The notes: generated by a model not told the origin, from the sequence alone. A stretch of 38,200 bases of DNA from Bugula neritina (GCA_964035545.1 CAXIUT010000101.1:1-38200); one strand, 5' to 3'; shown: positions 19,413 through 31,340, counted from the first letter of the stretch. Numbers and translations are program-made.

Positions 19413-20327
19413 TCAAGAAATAAAAATATCAGCTTTTCTTTCATCTTAATCAATTCCATCTACTGAATGTCCTCTACTATTTCCTCTGTTAAGTCCTCGA
19501 GAAGCTTCATAGAAAGAGTGGTATTTCTTTTTTGCCTATTCATATTAATCTTGACATTTTAGTCTGAATTTTTCAGAAACACTGAGTCTTTATAGAAGAA
19601 CTCTTTCTTTTTCTTAGAGATCACCAATCATCATTTCTTGTCTTTATCTTTATCTAAGTTATTATTTTAGTTTTTGCTATTTAAATTGTTTGAATTGTTG
19701 TAATTTATCAAGAAAATAAAGTTTTCTTTTTTAATGAGCTTATATATGATCCATTCTTATTTTATTTGCTTTTTAAGCATTTTCTTATCGTAAATTTTAT
19801 CTCTGAACCTGATTTAAAACCTAAAGTTGCTGAATATTTTAAAAATTACAGTTAGTTTTTCTTTAAAATTTTTTGATTCTTATTCCATTTTATGATTCAT
19901 AAGAGTAACTACTATTTTTTTGTTATATTTTAGATGATCTTTTATCAACTTGTTAAATTATGCCTTTCTAACTTGATTTTCTTCAGCTTTTTTCCTTTAC
20001 TATATTATCGAAGATCTACTTAGACAGACATATCTTTATGTTATTTAGCCTTTATTTTTACTGCTTCAAGAGAAGTAAGTTTTCTTTTAACATTTAATAC
20101 CTTTTTAACTGTCTTTTCCTATTTCGTTTTCATAAAATTTATTCTTGCTTGAACTGCCTAAATCATTCAATAATTACTTGAATAGCATTTTAAGTATCTT
20201 TATTTCTTAATTTTAGCTCTCTTAAACTGATATGATCGAGTCCATCTGCTTCTCTTGGATATTTTTGGGTCGATTCTTCATTTAGAGGACTCTAAAGACC
20301 TGATGCAGTAGGTTCTGGATGGTTCAT
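19413..20327 (-). CDS. Coiled-coil protein with three 20-nt introns, 284 residues
   Basis: Four exons; introns at 19830-19849, 20000-20019 and 20158-20177, each GTA...AG and 20 nt. Spliced length is 855 nt, 284 residues plus stop. It starts MNHPEPTASGLESPLNEEST, then is nearly all Lys/Glu/Arg-rich long helix (ENAIQAVQARINFMKTKEEK; KQFKEQKLKEELRERERQEM). The tail has YHSFYEASRGLNRGNSRGHS. No recognised domain; in style it resembles ciliary or basal-body coiled-coil proteins. It shows how badly single-frame ORF calling fails in this genome: each of three introns shifts frame. It converges with the proteasome gene (25 nt apart). Confidence 0.8.
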
Positions 20328-20514
20328 TGAATAAAATTAAATTATAAAGTTATCACAAATTGTTTGTACTATTCTTAAGCTGTAATAATACCCGAAAAAT
20401 TAATAATATCAATGTTTTAAGGTCTTCAACAAAATAGATCTAATTTAAAAGATTAATAGTAAGTTGATTTTGATATTTTCATTAATAAATTGTACCATAA
20501 TCATTAATTGAAGA

Positions 20515-20986
20515 ATGTTTAAAGCAGCAAACAACGTCAAAAATCTAGTCTTATCTAACAGATTCTTCTTCTCCAAAGATCTTTTTATCAACGGAAGCAA
20601 TCCTATCAGAGAAAGAGTCATGTCTACTCCATCCTGGCCAGTACCATACTACCAAAGAGTCGTCAAAGCCTATCCTATTAGATGTATTTCCTTATCTATT
20701 CAGAATAAAGCAAGCCGAACCTCGGAGGAGCTGACACTCCTGCTGGTGATGTAACATGGCTCTTTGCCAAATAATTGTTGAACGAATCAGCTAAAGGACG
20801 ACAGATAGTATCCTATACTGAACAAAATATCCAAACAGAAAGTAAAGATGATAGTATAAAGCCTTTTTGATAAAAAAAGATGACTGCGAGACCATGGCTA
20901 AAGCTTATGTGAACGATATCTGTCAATTTTTAGACATAACAAACAAATAAAACTCAAAGATTTTAAAAGGAAAGACTTTGATTTGA
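20515..20986 (+). CDS. Hypothetical protein with probable mitochondrial presequence, 143 residues
   Basis: Three exons; introns 20684-20703 (GTATTTCCTTATCTATTCAG) and 20842-20861 (GTAAAGATGATAGTATAAAG). The spliced frame is 432 nt. The start MFKAANNVKNLVLSNRFFFS is basic, hydroxylated and lacks acidic residues, like a mitochondrial targeting signal. The mature part is globular-looking (VPYYQRVVKAYPIREESKPN; DTPAGDVTWLFAKELLNESA; DDCETMAKAYVNDICQFLDI) and matches no family that I know. With OSCP and a membrane protein close by, a respiratory-chain accessory subunit is possible but unproven. Confidence 0.72.
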
Positions 20987-21043
20987 AACAATTGATCCAT
21001 TCATAATTTAATCTACTAAATGAAGGTATCTGGTTGATAAAGA

Positions 21044-21623
21044 TCAGTGATGACTCTTGTGCTTGAGAGATTCTTTGTAATAATCCAACATCTTTCTATC
21101 TTCTTCAGTCGCGATAGCATCTAGACCAGTCTGATAGTCTTCATATGAATCGACTGTTCCTTCGTATCCAATGTATGAGAAAGTTCTATTCAAGGCTTTT
21201 TCTGATGCAATGAAAGTCATAAAATTTTAAATTGATGTATTTGGTCTAGAAACAACGTTAAATCTGTTATACCAGAGGTCTTCTCTCGCCTTTTTATCAC
21301 TTTGATCATCTTCTAATTTTTTCTTTTATGCTGTAGCTGCAGCTTGCTCTTTTTTCTTTTCTCCTGAATACCAAAGGTAGGAATTGACTGAGAAGATAAA
21401 GATAAAAAATAAAGATCCTCTGAGCTGAGTATAAATATAGTTACGGGTCCTTAACTTCTGGCAGCTCTTGCGATATGATCGAAAAGGAATCCTGGTTGTT
21501 TAGCTTTCATCATTCCAAAGTCATCTTGATTGAATTTAAGGTTGCATTTTCTGAGTTGAATTAGAAGTACCTCCATAGTCTGATGGGATCATAGTTGGAT
21601 CTATCGACGTATTTATACCACAT
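21044..21623 (-). CDS. Single-pass membrane protein, 179 residues, unknown
   Basis: Three exons; introns 21425-21444 (GTAACTATATTTATACTCAG) and 21551-21570 (GTACTTCTAATTCAACTCAG). Spliced length 540 nt. It starts MWYKYVDRSNYDPIRLWRKC. One transmembrane helix (GSLFFIFIFSVNSYLWYSG) is followed by a charged Lys/Glu/Ala stretch and a conserved-looking C-terminal domain (NRFNVVSRPNTSIENFMTFI; YIGYEGTVDSYEDYQTGLDA). The layout is that of small accessory subunits of mitochondrial complexes, many of which are ciliate-specific. An alternative upstream ATG (near 21725) leads only to UGA, so this start is preferred. It diverges from OSCP. Confidence 0.72.
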
Positions 21624-21771
21624 ATATGTTGAAAATAGTTATGAAATAAAGATAAATCAAGTCGAATCAATATTACTTACCATACTCTCATTTAAATAGA
21701 TCACTATTTAGATTGATGAAGTCATTTTATTGAATATTAGTGAGTTGAGAGTAATAAATATTTAACATCAA

Positions 21772-22439
21772 ATGATTTTCAGAAGATTGATGATGCTACC
21801 TCGCTTCAACTTTGCTGAAACTATTCAGTCTATTGATGGTAATACCTATAAACATTCAGGACACAAACCTCCAGCATTCACTGATACTCCGTCAGGTAGA
21901 TATGCAGGATCTCTCTTTACAGCTGCCTCAAAAAGCTCAGCTTTGCAAACCGTTGCTGATGATATGATTCATCTTCAGAAAGTCCTCAAAAAATCTGTAG
22001 AATTTAGATAGGTTTTAAAAAATTCAGCAGTGAGAAAAAGCAAACAGAAATAAATCTTTGCACAATTTGCTCCGACCAACTATAGCCAAATAACTCTCAA
22101 TTTCATCGATACTCTTATAGACGGTGGAAGGTATAGTCATAATAACCTAGATTATCTGAACTCGAAAAAATCATCACAACTTACCTCAAATATTGCAAAA
22201 TTTTGAACAAAGAAGAAGATATCAGAGTCATCTCAGCTACAAGTTTGGCAGAAGGAGAAAGATCTCGAGTTCTCGAATCCTTGAAAAAGAATAAACCAGA
22301 TGTGAGATTTAAAGTTACTTATGAAGTTGATCCTAGTATCCTTGGAGGTCTACAGATCTTTGCAGGATCTTAATTCTTGGATTGTTCTCTCAGATCAAGA
22401 ATGGAAAGACTAAAATCAGAGTTGGGCAGAATAGCATGA
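21772..22439 (+). CDS. ATP5PO: F1Fo ATP synthase OSCP (delta) subunit
   Basis: Peripheral-stalk subunit linking F1 to the membrane arm in mitochondria. 215 residues, two exons; intron 22131-22150 (GTATAGTCATAATAACCTAG). A basic presequence (MIFRRLMMLPRFNFAETIQS) precedes PSGRYAGSLFTAASKSSALQ, matching the family's GRYA.ALF.AA. Then VADDMIHLQKVLKKSVEFRE, NFIDTLIDGGRLSELEKI and RVISATSLAEGERSRVLESL. The C-terminal domain is VRFKVTYEVDPSILGGLQIF, equivalent to the GG..I.VG.....DGS loop. The UAG in EFRE replaces a typical Glu. Spliced length 648 nt. Confidence 0.93.
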
Positions 22440-22518
22440 TGATTATGATCAGATCTTAGATAATCGACCTATTTGATATATTTTCAAGCAATAATTAACA
22501 CAATATTGATAATCCGTT

Positions 22519-23334
22519 ATGTTCCCGAAAAACGAAGGTTCAAGCATAATAAATCTATTCGAAAGAATGAACTCTAATGTAACAAAACTACAATAATCAA
22601 TGAATTCATCTCCATCTGCTTCTAAAACTTAACGTTATCTTAATACAGATGATAGAAATGATTGTTCTTGTACCAAAAGTAAAAATCAAAGATCTTATGA
22701 GAGATAATTTTATTTAAATCAACATTAACTTGTTAGTAAAGCTGCTATCTTACTTGAAGAAGGTTAAGGTAATTAAACTATTGCTAAATTGCTAAGTCTT
22801 ATGTCTTATTATTTTTTAAAGTTAGAAGAGGAATGTAAAAAATAGGTTTTCTGTGATTGTAAACGTGCTATTATCGAATAAAGCAATTAGTTAAAACATA
22901 AGTTGACTTTTCTAAGAGAATAAAATCATAAATTTTTCAAGATGATTTAGTAAAAAAACTAATAATGCTAGGATCTTAAACTAAGAGTAAAAGAGTTATA
23001 AAGTATTACTAATTCACTGATAAAACAATAAATAACACCAAAATCATCAGATATTAAGTCATAGCCTTAGTAAATATAATCAAGAAATGATGAACTTTCT
23101 TCAAGAATGATATCTTCAAATTCAAGTCGAGTTTCATAATTTCATGTAGCTTGGCCGGAACTGATGATCCAACGAAACGAAGGCGTCCATAAAAGTTATT
23201 TCGATCGATCGCCTGGAGACCATCAAGCCTACCTAAATAGTAAAAAAATTTTAACAGATAAAGATTTAAATAATCCATTTGAAAATCACTTTAGAAAGGC
23301 TAAAATATTTAAAGATATTTCATAAAACAAATGA
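22519..23334 (+). CDS. Hypothetical coiled-coil protein, 271 residues
   Basis: Single exon, starts MFPKNEGSSIINLFERMNSN. The central segment (AAILLEEGEGNETIAKLLSL; KLTFLRENHKFFKMIEEKNE; LKLRVKELESITNSLIKQE) is helical with coiled-coil character. The C-terminus is polar (AWPELMIQRNEGVHKSYFDR) with no known motif. It lies 79 nt after OSCP on the same strand, and 62 nt precede the next gene. No function assigned. Confidence 0.75.
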
Positions 23335-23396
23335 TTTCGGTTATTATTAAGTCATAGTAATAGTTATAATTTTACATAAATATTAATAAAAACAAT

Positions 23397-24511
23397 ATGG
23401 GAGGCATTACTGATGGATCTGAATCAAGTGCCCTTAAAAAGAAAGAATAGTTCCTTCAAAATCTAACTCTATACTAAGAGATCACTACTACACAATTTGG
23501 TGCTATCAAAATATGGAAACAAACCTAAAAACCATATCACTACTATATGCTATTTACCTAAAATGGAATAGATGATAGAAATACATTGATGAAAATGCAA
23601 TAAAAACTTGAATGGTATCGATCACTGAAATCTCATGGACACATCGTAGAGATAGAAAGTGTTCGATTAGTCTAAAGTATTATTTATGCTAAATAGAATC
23701 CGAAATGTGTATCAAGAAAATATCATTAGAAGTATATAGCCGCTATTACAACTATACTCTCTAGATGGCTGTAATGAGAAAGCTAAAAAGAAATAAACGA
23801 TTTAAATAGGCAGATATTTTTTATGTCCTTAAATGTTTACTTGATATTTGGAAACATCTCAACGAAACTGTACATAAATATATCGATCTCTTCAACATCA
23901 AAAATATCTTCTTAACGCCCTAGGGATTCATAAAAATGTACCCTTTTCCAATCGATATCGATTTCGTTAGCAGTCCTCTCCGTCCAAAATCTCAAATTAT
24001 CAACCGGTCGCTGCTTCACAATGAATAAATATCAATGGAATTCAGTCCAAAAAAATCATAACATACATAAACAGTATGCACGCCTACTAAATAAATAAGA
24101 CAACTAACCGAAAAAGATAATCTCAAAGATATTGGCCACATACTATTTCAATTAGTACTACTAAATAAAGAAGGAGATGAGATTCTTTAATTTTCAATAG
24201 AAAAACAATACCAACTACTCCAACAACTATAAAATCAACAATATATATCAAAATATCTCAAAGATATACTTTTTAACCTTCTGACTAATTACAAAGAAAT
24301 CACCTATGATGATATCATGAGAATGTTTTAGCTATACAGAGGAGATCTTAATCGACCAGTATCAACTAACATCAAATTAGAAGATGGACCATAGTTTATC
24401 GAACCAAAATAGATATAAAAAACATATAATTTAAGACGTTTATCAGAACATAAACATCTAAAAGCTGGAATGATCAGTATCCTATCAAAAAAAAGTAGTA
24501 AATAGAAATGA
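23397..24511 (+). CDS. Divergent protein-kinase-like protein lacking catalytic motifs (pseudokinase)
   Basis: 364 residues, two exons; intron 23771-23790 (GTAATGAGAAAGCTAAAAAG). FGAIKIWKQTEKPYHYYMLF resembles the VAIK strand; KLEWYRSLKSHGHIVEIESV the alphaC/beta4 region (HxxIV). EADIFYVLKCLLDIWKHLNE and HKYIDLFNIKNIFLTPEGFI sit where kinases have the alphaE helix and HRDxKxxNIL(L). The HRD Asp is absent and DFG is replaced by MYPFPI. DIGHILFQLVLL matches the alphaF D(W)SxGxxLxxL. The fold is therefore inferred as a kinase homologue without catalysis. The family call is from motif order only; a structure prediction would decide it. Confidence 0.65.
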
Positions 24512-24532
24512 TATATTTTTAATAATAATTTA

Positions 24533-25697
24533 TCAAAACCACATCTAGTTATCTGGATTCAATATCGATAGTCCTGCACTTGGAGAAGAACTAAATAGAT
24601 ATTTTTGGATTTGTGAGGGCATATGTCTAGTTATCAGGACTTAATGTTCTTGTTGATTTGATTTTTAGGCTATATAAGCATGGATCATTTTTGATAATTT
24701 AGCTATTACTTCAGCGTATCTGTATTTTTAAACGATAAAAAGACAATATCCTTCGATAAAGATGAATCCCTGTGTAAATAAGTAAATACTTGAAATTTAA
24801 ATTGTTGTTTTAAGTTTTGCATAAATGAAAGAATCTGTTTATCTTGATTTAGGTTGATTTGAATGGCTGAGATTTGGTTGATCAGATCTTCAATATTTAT
24901 TTTTTATGATTCAAAGTCGTTTATTAATTTATCATATTGCTCATTTTTGAAGAATTATGATGAATATTACTTCTATTCATTGATAAAATCTGGCGATAAG
25001 AAGATGAATTTGTACTTTTGGTTAAAAACAACAGATTTAGACTGTTAATTTGTTATTTTAATATAGTTGTGATGATAGTAGTTGAAATAATTTTAAACTA
25101 CTTGATTAAACTTGAATTGTTCGAAAGTTTTAAGTTTATTTATTAATTCTTCTCGACTATACTATTCTATTAAATTATTAATAACCATAATCGACATAAA
25201 AAGACTTACAAGAAAGCTTTTAACATTGTTTTACAGTGATATTGTATTATGGAAGTAAATATACATAAACCCACCTTTGATTTTATTTAAACTGAGATCA
25301 TCAACAGCTAAATCAATTGCTTTTTTCGCCAACAAAGATATTTCAGGCTAATTTTCTTGATTAATGATTTTACCTGAATTTTAAAGTACAATTTATTCTG
25401 AACAATTGCTTGAAATATTAAGTTTATCATCAGAAGTACCTCTAGCCAACAATATGATTGTTCCTTGCTCCATACCAAATGAAATAGATGATTTTGAACC
25501 TCTAGCTAACTCAACTATCTGTTTAGCAACAACATAATGAGTAGGACAATGTGCTAGATAAAAAAAGAAATACTTGGATAAGCTTTCTTGAATGCTTTTT
25601 TGATTTGAGATAAAAGAACAGAATGTTTAGAACATAGTTCATCTTCAATATCTGGGTAGACTGATGATAAACTTGATGTTATTTGAAAAGTATTCAT
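24533..25697 (-). CDS. Hypothetical protein, 374 residues
   Basis: Three exons; introns 24770-24789 (GTATTTACTTATTTACACAG) and 25554-25573 (GTATTTCTTTTTTTATCTAG). Spliced length 1125 nt. The N-terminal half is globular (VAKQIVELARGSKSSISFGM; GTIILLARGTSDDKLNISS; AIDLAVDDLSLNKIKGGFMY), then a hydrophobic stretch (SFLVSLFMSIMVINNLIEEY), a helical region, and a well-ordered C-terminus (AEVIAKLSKMIHAYIAEKSN; ITRHMPSQIQKYLFSSSPSA). It ends 21 nt from the convergent pseudokinase gene. No family recognised. Codon periodicity and exact splice arithmetic make it a real gene. Confidence 0.78.
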
Positions 25698-25868
25698 ATT
25701 TTATAATTATTTATAAGTTTAGTAATTTATAATCACTTGAAGTTTAGATAATAAATAGGAATAAATATATCCATTAAATATTCAAATTAACTTTTAAGAT
25801 GATTAGATCTTTAAATATAAAGTAATATCTCATTTTATTACTTAAATCCATAATATATTTAATTTGAT

Positions 25869-26651
25869 ATGAAAAGGCGAGTCAGCAAAAGAAACTCTGA
25901 TATTTTTATCTAAGAAAGAGATATCTCTCAAAGTGATGAAAGGTCAAAAGATAGTCTTAGTATTCATCCTCTCCCCTATCTCAAAAGAGGTGACTCTTCA
26001 GTCTACATCGATCAGTTCCTTGGAAAAGAAGAACCTTTCTCCCCTCTCAAATCAGAGATTAACATTATTCAGCCTGCGCCTCCCCCTATCGTTCATGAAT
26101 AACCTAAAGAATAAAATGCTGAGCACTCTTAAAAATAAGAAGAACATTCTCCAGAAGAGTCCATAATGTCATCAACACATATGAATCCTTCAGCTTTTCA
26201 TAACTTTCAAAAGCATTTAACAGTTGCATTGAAGCATGCAGTAGTATTTAAGGATGAATAAAAGACAGTTAAAGAATCAGTGAAAGCGGCGGCTAAGTTA
26301 TGGAGGGCTTTTTCTCAATCAAAAGTATGCACTAAAAAAATATTACATTTTTTATTAGGCGACAGAAATTAACATAAAATCACCACAGAAGATTTAAGAC
26401 AGTTTGGATTTGCTAAAATTTATGACTCTTTTGGTGATAAAACAATTAGATAGTCAAGAATATTTTTACTACGAGAAGTTCTCAGACAAATAAAATAAGA
26501 AAAATGTCTCTAGATCTATTTCTAACATAAAAAGATAAAAGACAAAGACAAATTCAAAAGATACGTGAAGATGTTCGTTTAATAGTTAGAGTAAGGATTT
26601 TTAAGAAAAAGATTACCCAGATAAAAAGTATCATAATTGATGAAAAAATGA
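25869..26651 (+). CDS. Hypothetical protein, 260 residues
   Basis: Single exon, starts MKRRVSKRNSDIFIEERDIS. An acidic, disordered N-terminus with a Pro run (PAPPPIVHEEPKEENAEHSE) is followed by a helical domain (FHNFQKHLTVALKHAVVFKD; VKAAAKLWRAFSQSKVCTKK; SFGDKTIRESRIFLLREVLR). The end is basic. No family recognised. It is divergent from the gene ending at 24533 (171 nt between starts), and the DHHC gene follows 76 nt downstream on the same strand. Confidence 0.75.
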
Positions 26652-26727
26652 TTATTATTACTCATTATCCTATTGATAACTTGATAAATAATTGTTTATA
26701 ATAATACAATTGACATCGTACTAGTTG

Positions 26728-27947
26728 ATGTCACACGATAAGAAATCATACTAGAAACTGAATAGCTTCTCACAACCTCCATGTTGTACTCAAATCATCA
26801 GCTATATTGTTATAGTATTACTTAACATTGTTTTCTGGGTCTTCCTGCAAGAACATTTTTAAAATTAATCCACCAGATTCACAATGATCGTTCTATTTGC
26901 CATCTCTTTTGTAATTCTCATTCTTGTTGGCTTCATAACATCCTATCTAGACCCTTCAGATCCAATCATCAGATAATATCTATAGTCCAGCAGCAATATG
27001 TACCTATAATTCTTCTTCAGGTCTAAAAAAAATATCTAATAAAATCTATATTGCGATCACTGCTGCAGCTACGTCCTACCCACATCTCGTCACTGTAAAA
27101 AATGCGATAGGTATTCTTGTTTTAAAACAGATGTGTACACCAATTCGATCATCATTGCATATGGATCAATAACTGCATAGGATAAATCAATTATAGGTTT
27201 TTTATTGCCATGATTCTTTCTGCTTTTACTCATCTTTTTCTATATCTACTCACCTTGGTTCTCTTATGGAGCTAAAATACTTGGGAGGGATATCTTGGTG
27301 AAATGATAGCTGGATGGGTAGGAGGTTTAGTTGCTTTAATTTTTGTAGTATTGATCACAGGATTGATTATTTTGCATTTTTATCTTATTTCTCAAGGAAT
27401 AACTACTTTTTAGTATATTTTATCAAAGAAAACTCAAGTCGAAAGACAAAAATTCTAAAGAGTAGTTCCTGTAAAAAAGATATAAAAAGATGTATAACTA
27501 TAAAACAGATAACATGAAAGAGAAGTATAAAACTAAAAAACAGAAAATGGCATAAATCCTCCAATAAGTGCCTTTCAATAAGTCATAAATCATAGATCAC
27601 AAAAATCTGAATAAATATCAGGTCCTTCAGGTGAATTTTTAAATTAATCAAGAAGCAAACAAACAGCCAACTAAAAACCATTCTAAACAATAAATAACAT
27701 ATAAAGTGCAGCTGATTTATTATATGAATAATAAATGAAATAAGTATATAAAAAAAACAGAAGTTTAAAATTTTTAGTAGGCAATTCGATATCTGTAAAA
27801 TCACTAAAATCAAAAAGAAACAATTTCAGTGAAACCTTTTCCCATCACAAAGGTAAAAGTCAATAACTAAATCTAATAAAAGTTGAATATCTCAGTCATT
27901 AAAGCAACCCCATAGATGATGTAGAATAGTAACATCAAAAAAAATGA
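26728..27947 (+). CDS. DHHC palmitoyltransferase (protein S-acyltransferase)
   Basis: 399 residues, two exons; intron 27111-27130 (GTATTCTTGTTTTAAAACAG). Four transmembrane segments: two near residues 20-75 (YIVIVLLNIVFWVFL; MIVLFAISFVILILVGFI), then DPSDP, and two after the catalytic domain. The zinc-finger DHHC-CRD reads YCDHCCSYVLPTSRHCKKCD, then [20 protein letters not shown], then NYRFF, with Cys137 of DHHC as the acyl carrier. TTFE (219-222) is the TTxE motif and its Glu is the UAG at 27411-27413. The Glu of CIGEINYR is UAA 27183-27185. The C-terminal 170 residues are a polar cytosolic tail. Transfers palmitate to protein cysteines at endomembranes; targets unknown. Confidence 0.95.
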
Positions 27948-28003
27948 CTTTATCCTTAATATTGATATTTCAGTTTTTATTTATATTTTAAAAAATAATA
28001 AAA

Positions 28004-28543
28004 TCATTGTTAAGGATTTTTCTTGTGATTTTTCTTTGTTATTTGGGTTGTCATTAGATATTAATCAAGATTTACATTAAATGTGTTGTTTTTTTTACGT
28101 TTTATTATCTATCGTAACTTCTTACTACTCATTTTCTAAATATTGGCTGCTACTTTTTTTTATCTCTATTGAGAAGTCATAAATTCTATCTGTCTAATTG
28201 GACTCTTATTCCTGCATTTGAGGTACTTACAATAATAAGAATCTTAATCATTTTTAAGCGGTTACAAATTGATATCCATATGCTTGATCGGACAAAACTG
28301 AGTATTACTGCTCGTAAAAGATGGACTTTATAGTACTTTATGTTTAGGTATATGAAGAGAATGATTTCTAGTTGATATTCTTGGTAACTTTATTGGTCCA
28401 AATGAATCAGAGTTGGTCCAATTCGATAGTTATGCGAAAGATGTATGTCTATCATAAGTAGGAATGTTTAATTTGCCAAGACTAGGGATAGAAAAGTCAG
28501 TATTGGAGTAGTTATCTAGTTATTGTTTTATTACTTACTACAT
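28004..28543 (-). CDS. Hypothetical basic protein, 179 residues
   Basis: Single exon. It starts with ATG UAG UAA, i.e. MEEVIKQELDNYSNTDFSIP, two Glu encoded by reassigned codons straight after the start. Ser/Asn/Pro-rich middle, then a helical basic end (QEREKKVAANIEKMSSKKLR). No motif known. It converges with the DHHC gene (56 nt between stops). Confidence 0.68.
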
Positions 28544-28700
28544 TTAGTTATTATTATTGTCAAATCTATTATCTGATAAGATAGAAATCAATATAGCTAA
28601 ATTAATCAATAAAAAACAACTTATTTTATAATTTTAATAAGATCTTTATTTATTTTTGAAGTTATCAATATTTAATATTTGGCAGTTTGGTTCAAAAAAA

Positions 28701-29471
28701 ATGTATATGCATAAATAAACAATAAAAGAGAAGCTAAAACAGAATAAAAGCAATCAATTATGCAGATAGTGTATCTTGCTAATAGAATAATATCAACTAG
28801 AAGAGGAAAAAAACATTCAGATCATCAATGAACAAAAAGAATTGATCGATATTCTCAAAGAAGGAAAAGAATATTACTAAAAATAATATAATAATAATGA
28901 TTTGGAGATTGAAATGATTAAATTACAACAAGAAAATCAACGTTTAGTTGCTGTGATTAAAAATCATATGCAAGCGAATTAGGAACTAAAAATGTGGAAT
29001 CAAAGGATAAAATAAGATAAAAATAGTTTAGAAGATAAAGTTAAATAAACTAATAGAATATTAGCATAGAATTAATAAAAATATTTAAAATTACTTCTCT
29101 AAAAAGAACTATTGGAAAAAGAATGGAATAAAGTAATAAAAGCTGTCAATAAAAAAATAACTAAATTATATCAATAAAGAAGTTATAATCCATAACATGT
29201 CAAAAGCAAATCCTCTGAAATTAAAGATAATATCAATATTGTTAAATTGTAAAGAAAAATTGATAACAAAGATTTATCTTTAAAAGAAAGAGCACTAAAT
29301 ATGGCAAAATTTATCGATAAGTAGTTATAATGTCAATAGCTGAAAGATATCTTCCGAGCTAGTTCTTAAAAGAAACAAAAAGAACAAAAATTAAAATAAA
29401 ACAAAAGAATGATTCTAGGATAACTCAACCAAAACTAATTAGAAGTTCCATTTAATCTCTAGTTTTTATGA
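28701..29471 (+). CDS. Coiled-coil protein, 256 residues
   Basis: Single exon, starts MYMHKETIKEKLKQNKSNQL. Almost entirely coiled coil: EEYQLEEEKNIQIINEQKEL, EMIKLQQENQRLVAVIKNHM and NRILAENEEKYLKLLLEKEL. It ends VPFNLEFL. A second in-frame Met at residue 3 could also be the start. No family assigned. It converges with the Tubby gene (36 nt between stops). Confidence 0.78.
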
Positions 29472-29507
29472 TAGTTGTTAATTTTAAAATTAAATATTTG
29501 ATAATTA

Positions 29508-31340
29508 TCATTGAGACGCCAATTTGAAATCAAAACTTGTCATCGCTACTCCTAAAGCTATTAAAGGACTGAAAGGATAGCATATATCAAAACAAAATTA
29601 ATCTGGCTCTTTTTTAGCCAATAAAAGGCCCTCCTCACTCTGATCTTCAGAATTAACAAAGATCATATTTTTAACTGAAGCATATTTCGTCTTTCCTCTG
29701 AAATTCATCACATATACTTGATGCTAATGACTCCACACAGGCTATTTATTTACATACTTAAATATCTTTTTATAATCCTGATTATTCTTATTCTCATAAA
29801 GGTCCTTCAAATTCTTACTCTTATCATTTGATCCTTCCAACTATTAAAATCTAAATGATTTGTTTTTCAAATAAATCTATACTGTCCGAGTCTTTAACTT
29901 ACAACAAATCCATGCAGGACTGTAATATATAGTTGCCTATAACTATTTTACCATATGATCAGCTTGACTAGCAGTAACATTCCAAAGTGATCCTGTAAAA
30001 TTGCCTTATAATTTACCTGTAAAAAAATCAGAATTCTACTAAAATTGATTTTTAGTCATTGATAAATGATAAGTTGATCCCAAATGAAAAGGCATTTTTT
30101 TACTAGAAAGAAGATGTATTCCATCATTAGTTACCATATCATAGTCTAGATAGCCAAATTTCGAACATCCTCTATTCCGAGTCAAGGTAGTTTATACACA
30201 TTTATCATAAGGAATACATCTATGGATAAAGCCATAAAGATTATTTATATCGTTTTTAGTTATTGCATATTTACCATTCTTTAATACCTTCATATTCTTT
30301 TGCCTTTACTCAAGATTATCTAACTTATCGAATTACTGTAAAGTAAATATTTTTTGTTGTTTTTGCTTGTGATTAAGAGGCATCAGTGAAGGTAGCTTCT
30401 TTTTATTTTTTTATGGACTTATAGGTTCAAGTATTTGTCGAGTTGATAGTTCTTCTCTTGACTATGTTACCTGCAGTCCTGTATCAAGAGATGATTTAGA
30501 ATTAGTATAAGGCATCTAATACTAGATTTATTATTTTGTTTATCCAAAGAAAAATCCTTTAGCCATCTGTTTCTATTTAAGAGGAAGAGTTTCAAGCAAT
30601 CTTGCTTTTTTTGCATTAATTTTTTTTGAAGACTATACTACTAGAGGATCTATCTGTTATTTTGGTTATTAAGAATCTTCTTTTTACTCTTCTTCTTCTG
30701 ATTATTTTTCTTATTCCTATTAAACTGATTTTTATGAAGGTTATTTTTAGATAGTTTTAGGCAACTATCTTTTCTAAAATATATATTCCTGTTAATCTCT
30801 AACTTATTTTTTATTATTTTAAATATCAAGAAAAGAATTACTCTAATTTTCCGATATATCTTTCTTGAAAAGCTACTATTTACCTGTTATTTTGATAGGA
30901 ATAGTATTAGTTTATTACATATTGATAATTTTAGAAGTCACTTTATTTGATGTTTCATAGATATCTTATTCTTAATCTTCATTAAGATCATAAATCTTCA
31001 TTGCTTTTTATAGATTTAACCTTTTATTTTATTGATGAAGTTGATTTTATTTCTGTTCTATTCTTATCCTACCAGTTCTACCTTGACGAGTATGAGTTCT
31101 TAGTTCTTTATCATCGTCTTCTTACATCTTAGGTAAATGTAAATTATAAACTTGTTCTCCTCTTTAAAAAGCAGGTTCGAAAGGATGATTATCTTCAATA
31201 ATTTATTAGTTTTTAGATTGTTTCTACGAGAGTTAAGATTAAATTTATCCATAATTTCGATGGATCAGAACAGGTTGCTCTTTCTGAGAAGAAACGATTG
31301 ATTATTATAGATCAAAGAAAATATCCTCATTGTCTTTCAT
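29508..31340 (-). CDS. Tubby-like protein
   Basis: 610 residues, single exon. The N-terminal 370 residues are a long Glu/Lys/Gln-rich disordered and coiled region (starts MKDNEDIFFDLEESIVSSQK). The C-terminal Tubby domain includes FIHRCIPYDKCVETTLTRNR, LDYDMVTNDGIHLLSSKKMP, GNFTGSLWNVTA, EPVWSHEHQVYVMNFRGKTK followed by YASVKNMIFV, and ends YPFSPLIALGVAMTSFDFKL (family end: YPL...AFAIALSSFDxKLACE). Tubby/TULP domains bind phosphoinositides and carry membrane cargo into cilia with IFT-A, of which IFT43 is also in this window. It lacks the final Cys-Glu and ends ASQ. Confidence 0.88.

Noticed and set aside
24512-24684. Alternative 40-nt intron (24693-24732 region) giving a different C-terminus for the gene at 24533
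   Set aside because: A standard 20-nt intron at 24770-24789 gives an ordered C-terminus ending before the convergent gene; the alternative would overlap it.
138-29471. UAR read as glutamine (standard ciliate code 6)
   Set aside because: It gives the same open frames but puts Gln at invariant Glu sites in at least seven families; Glu fits all of them.
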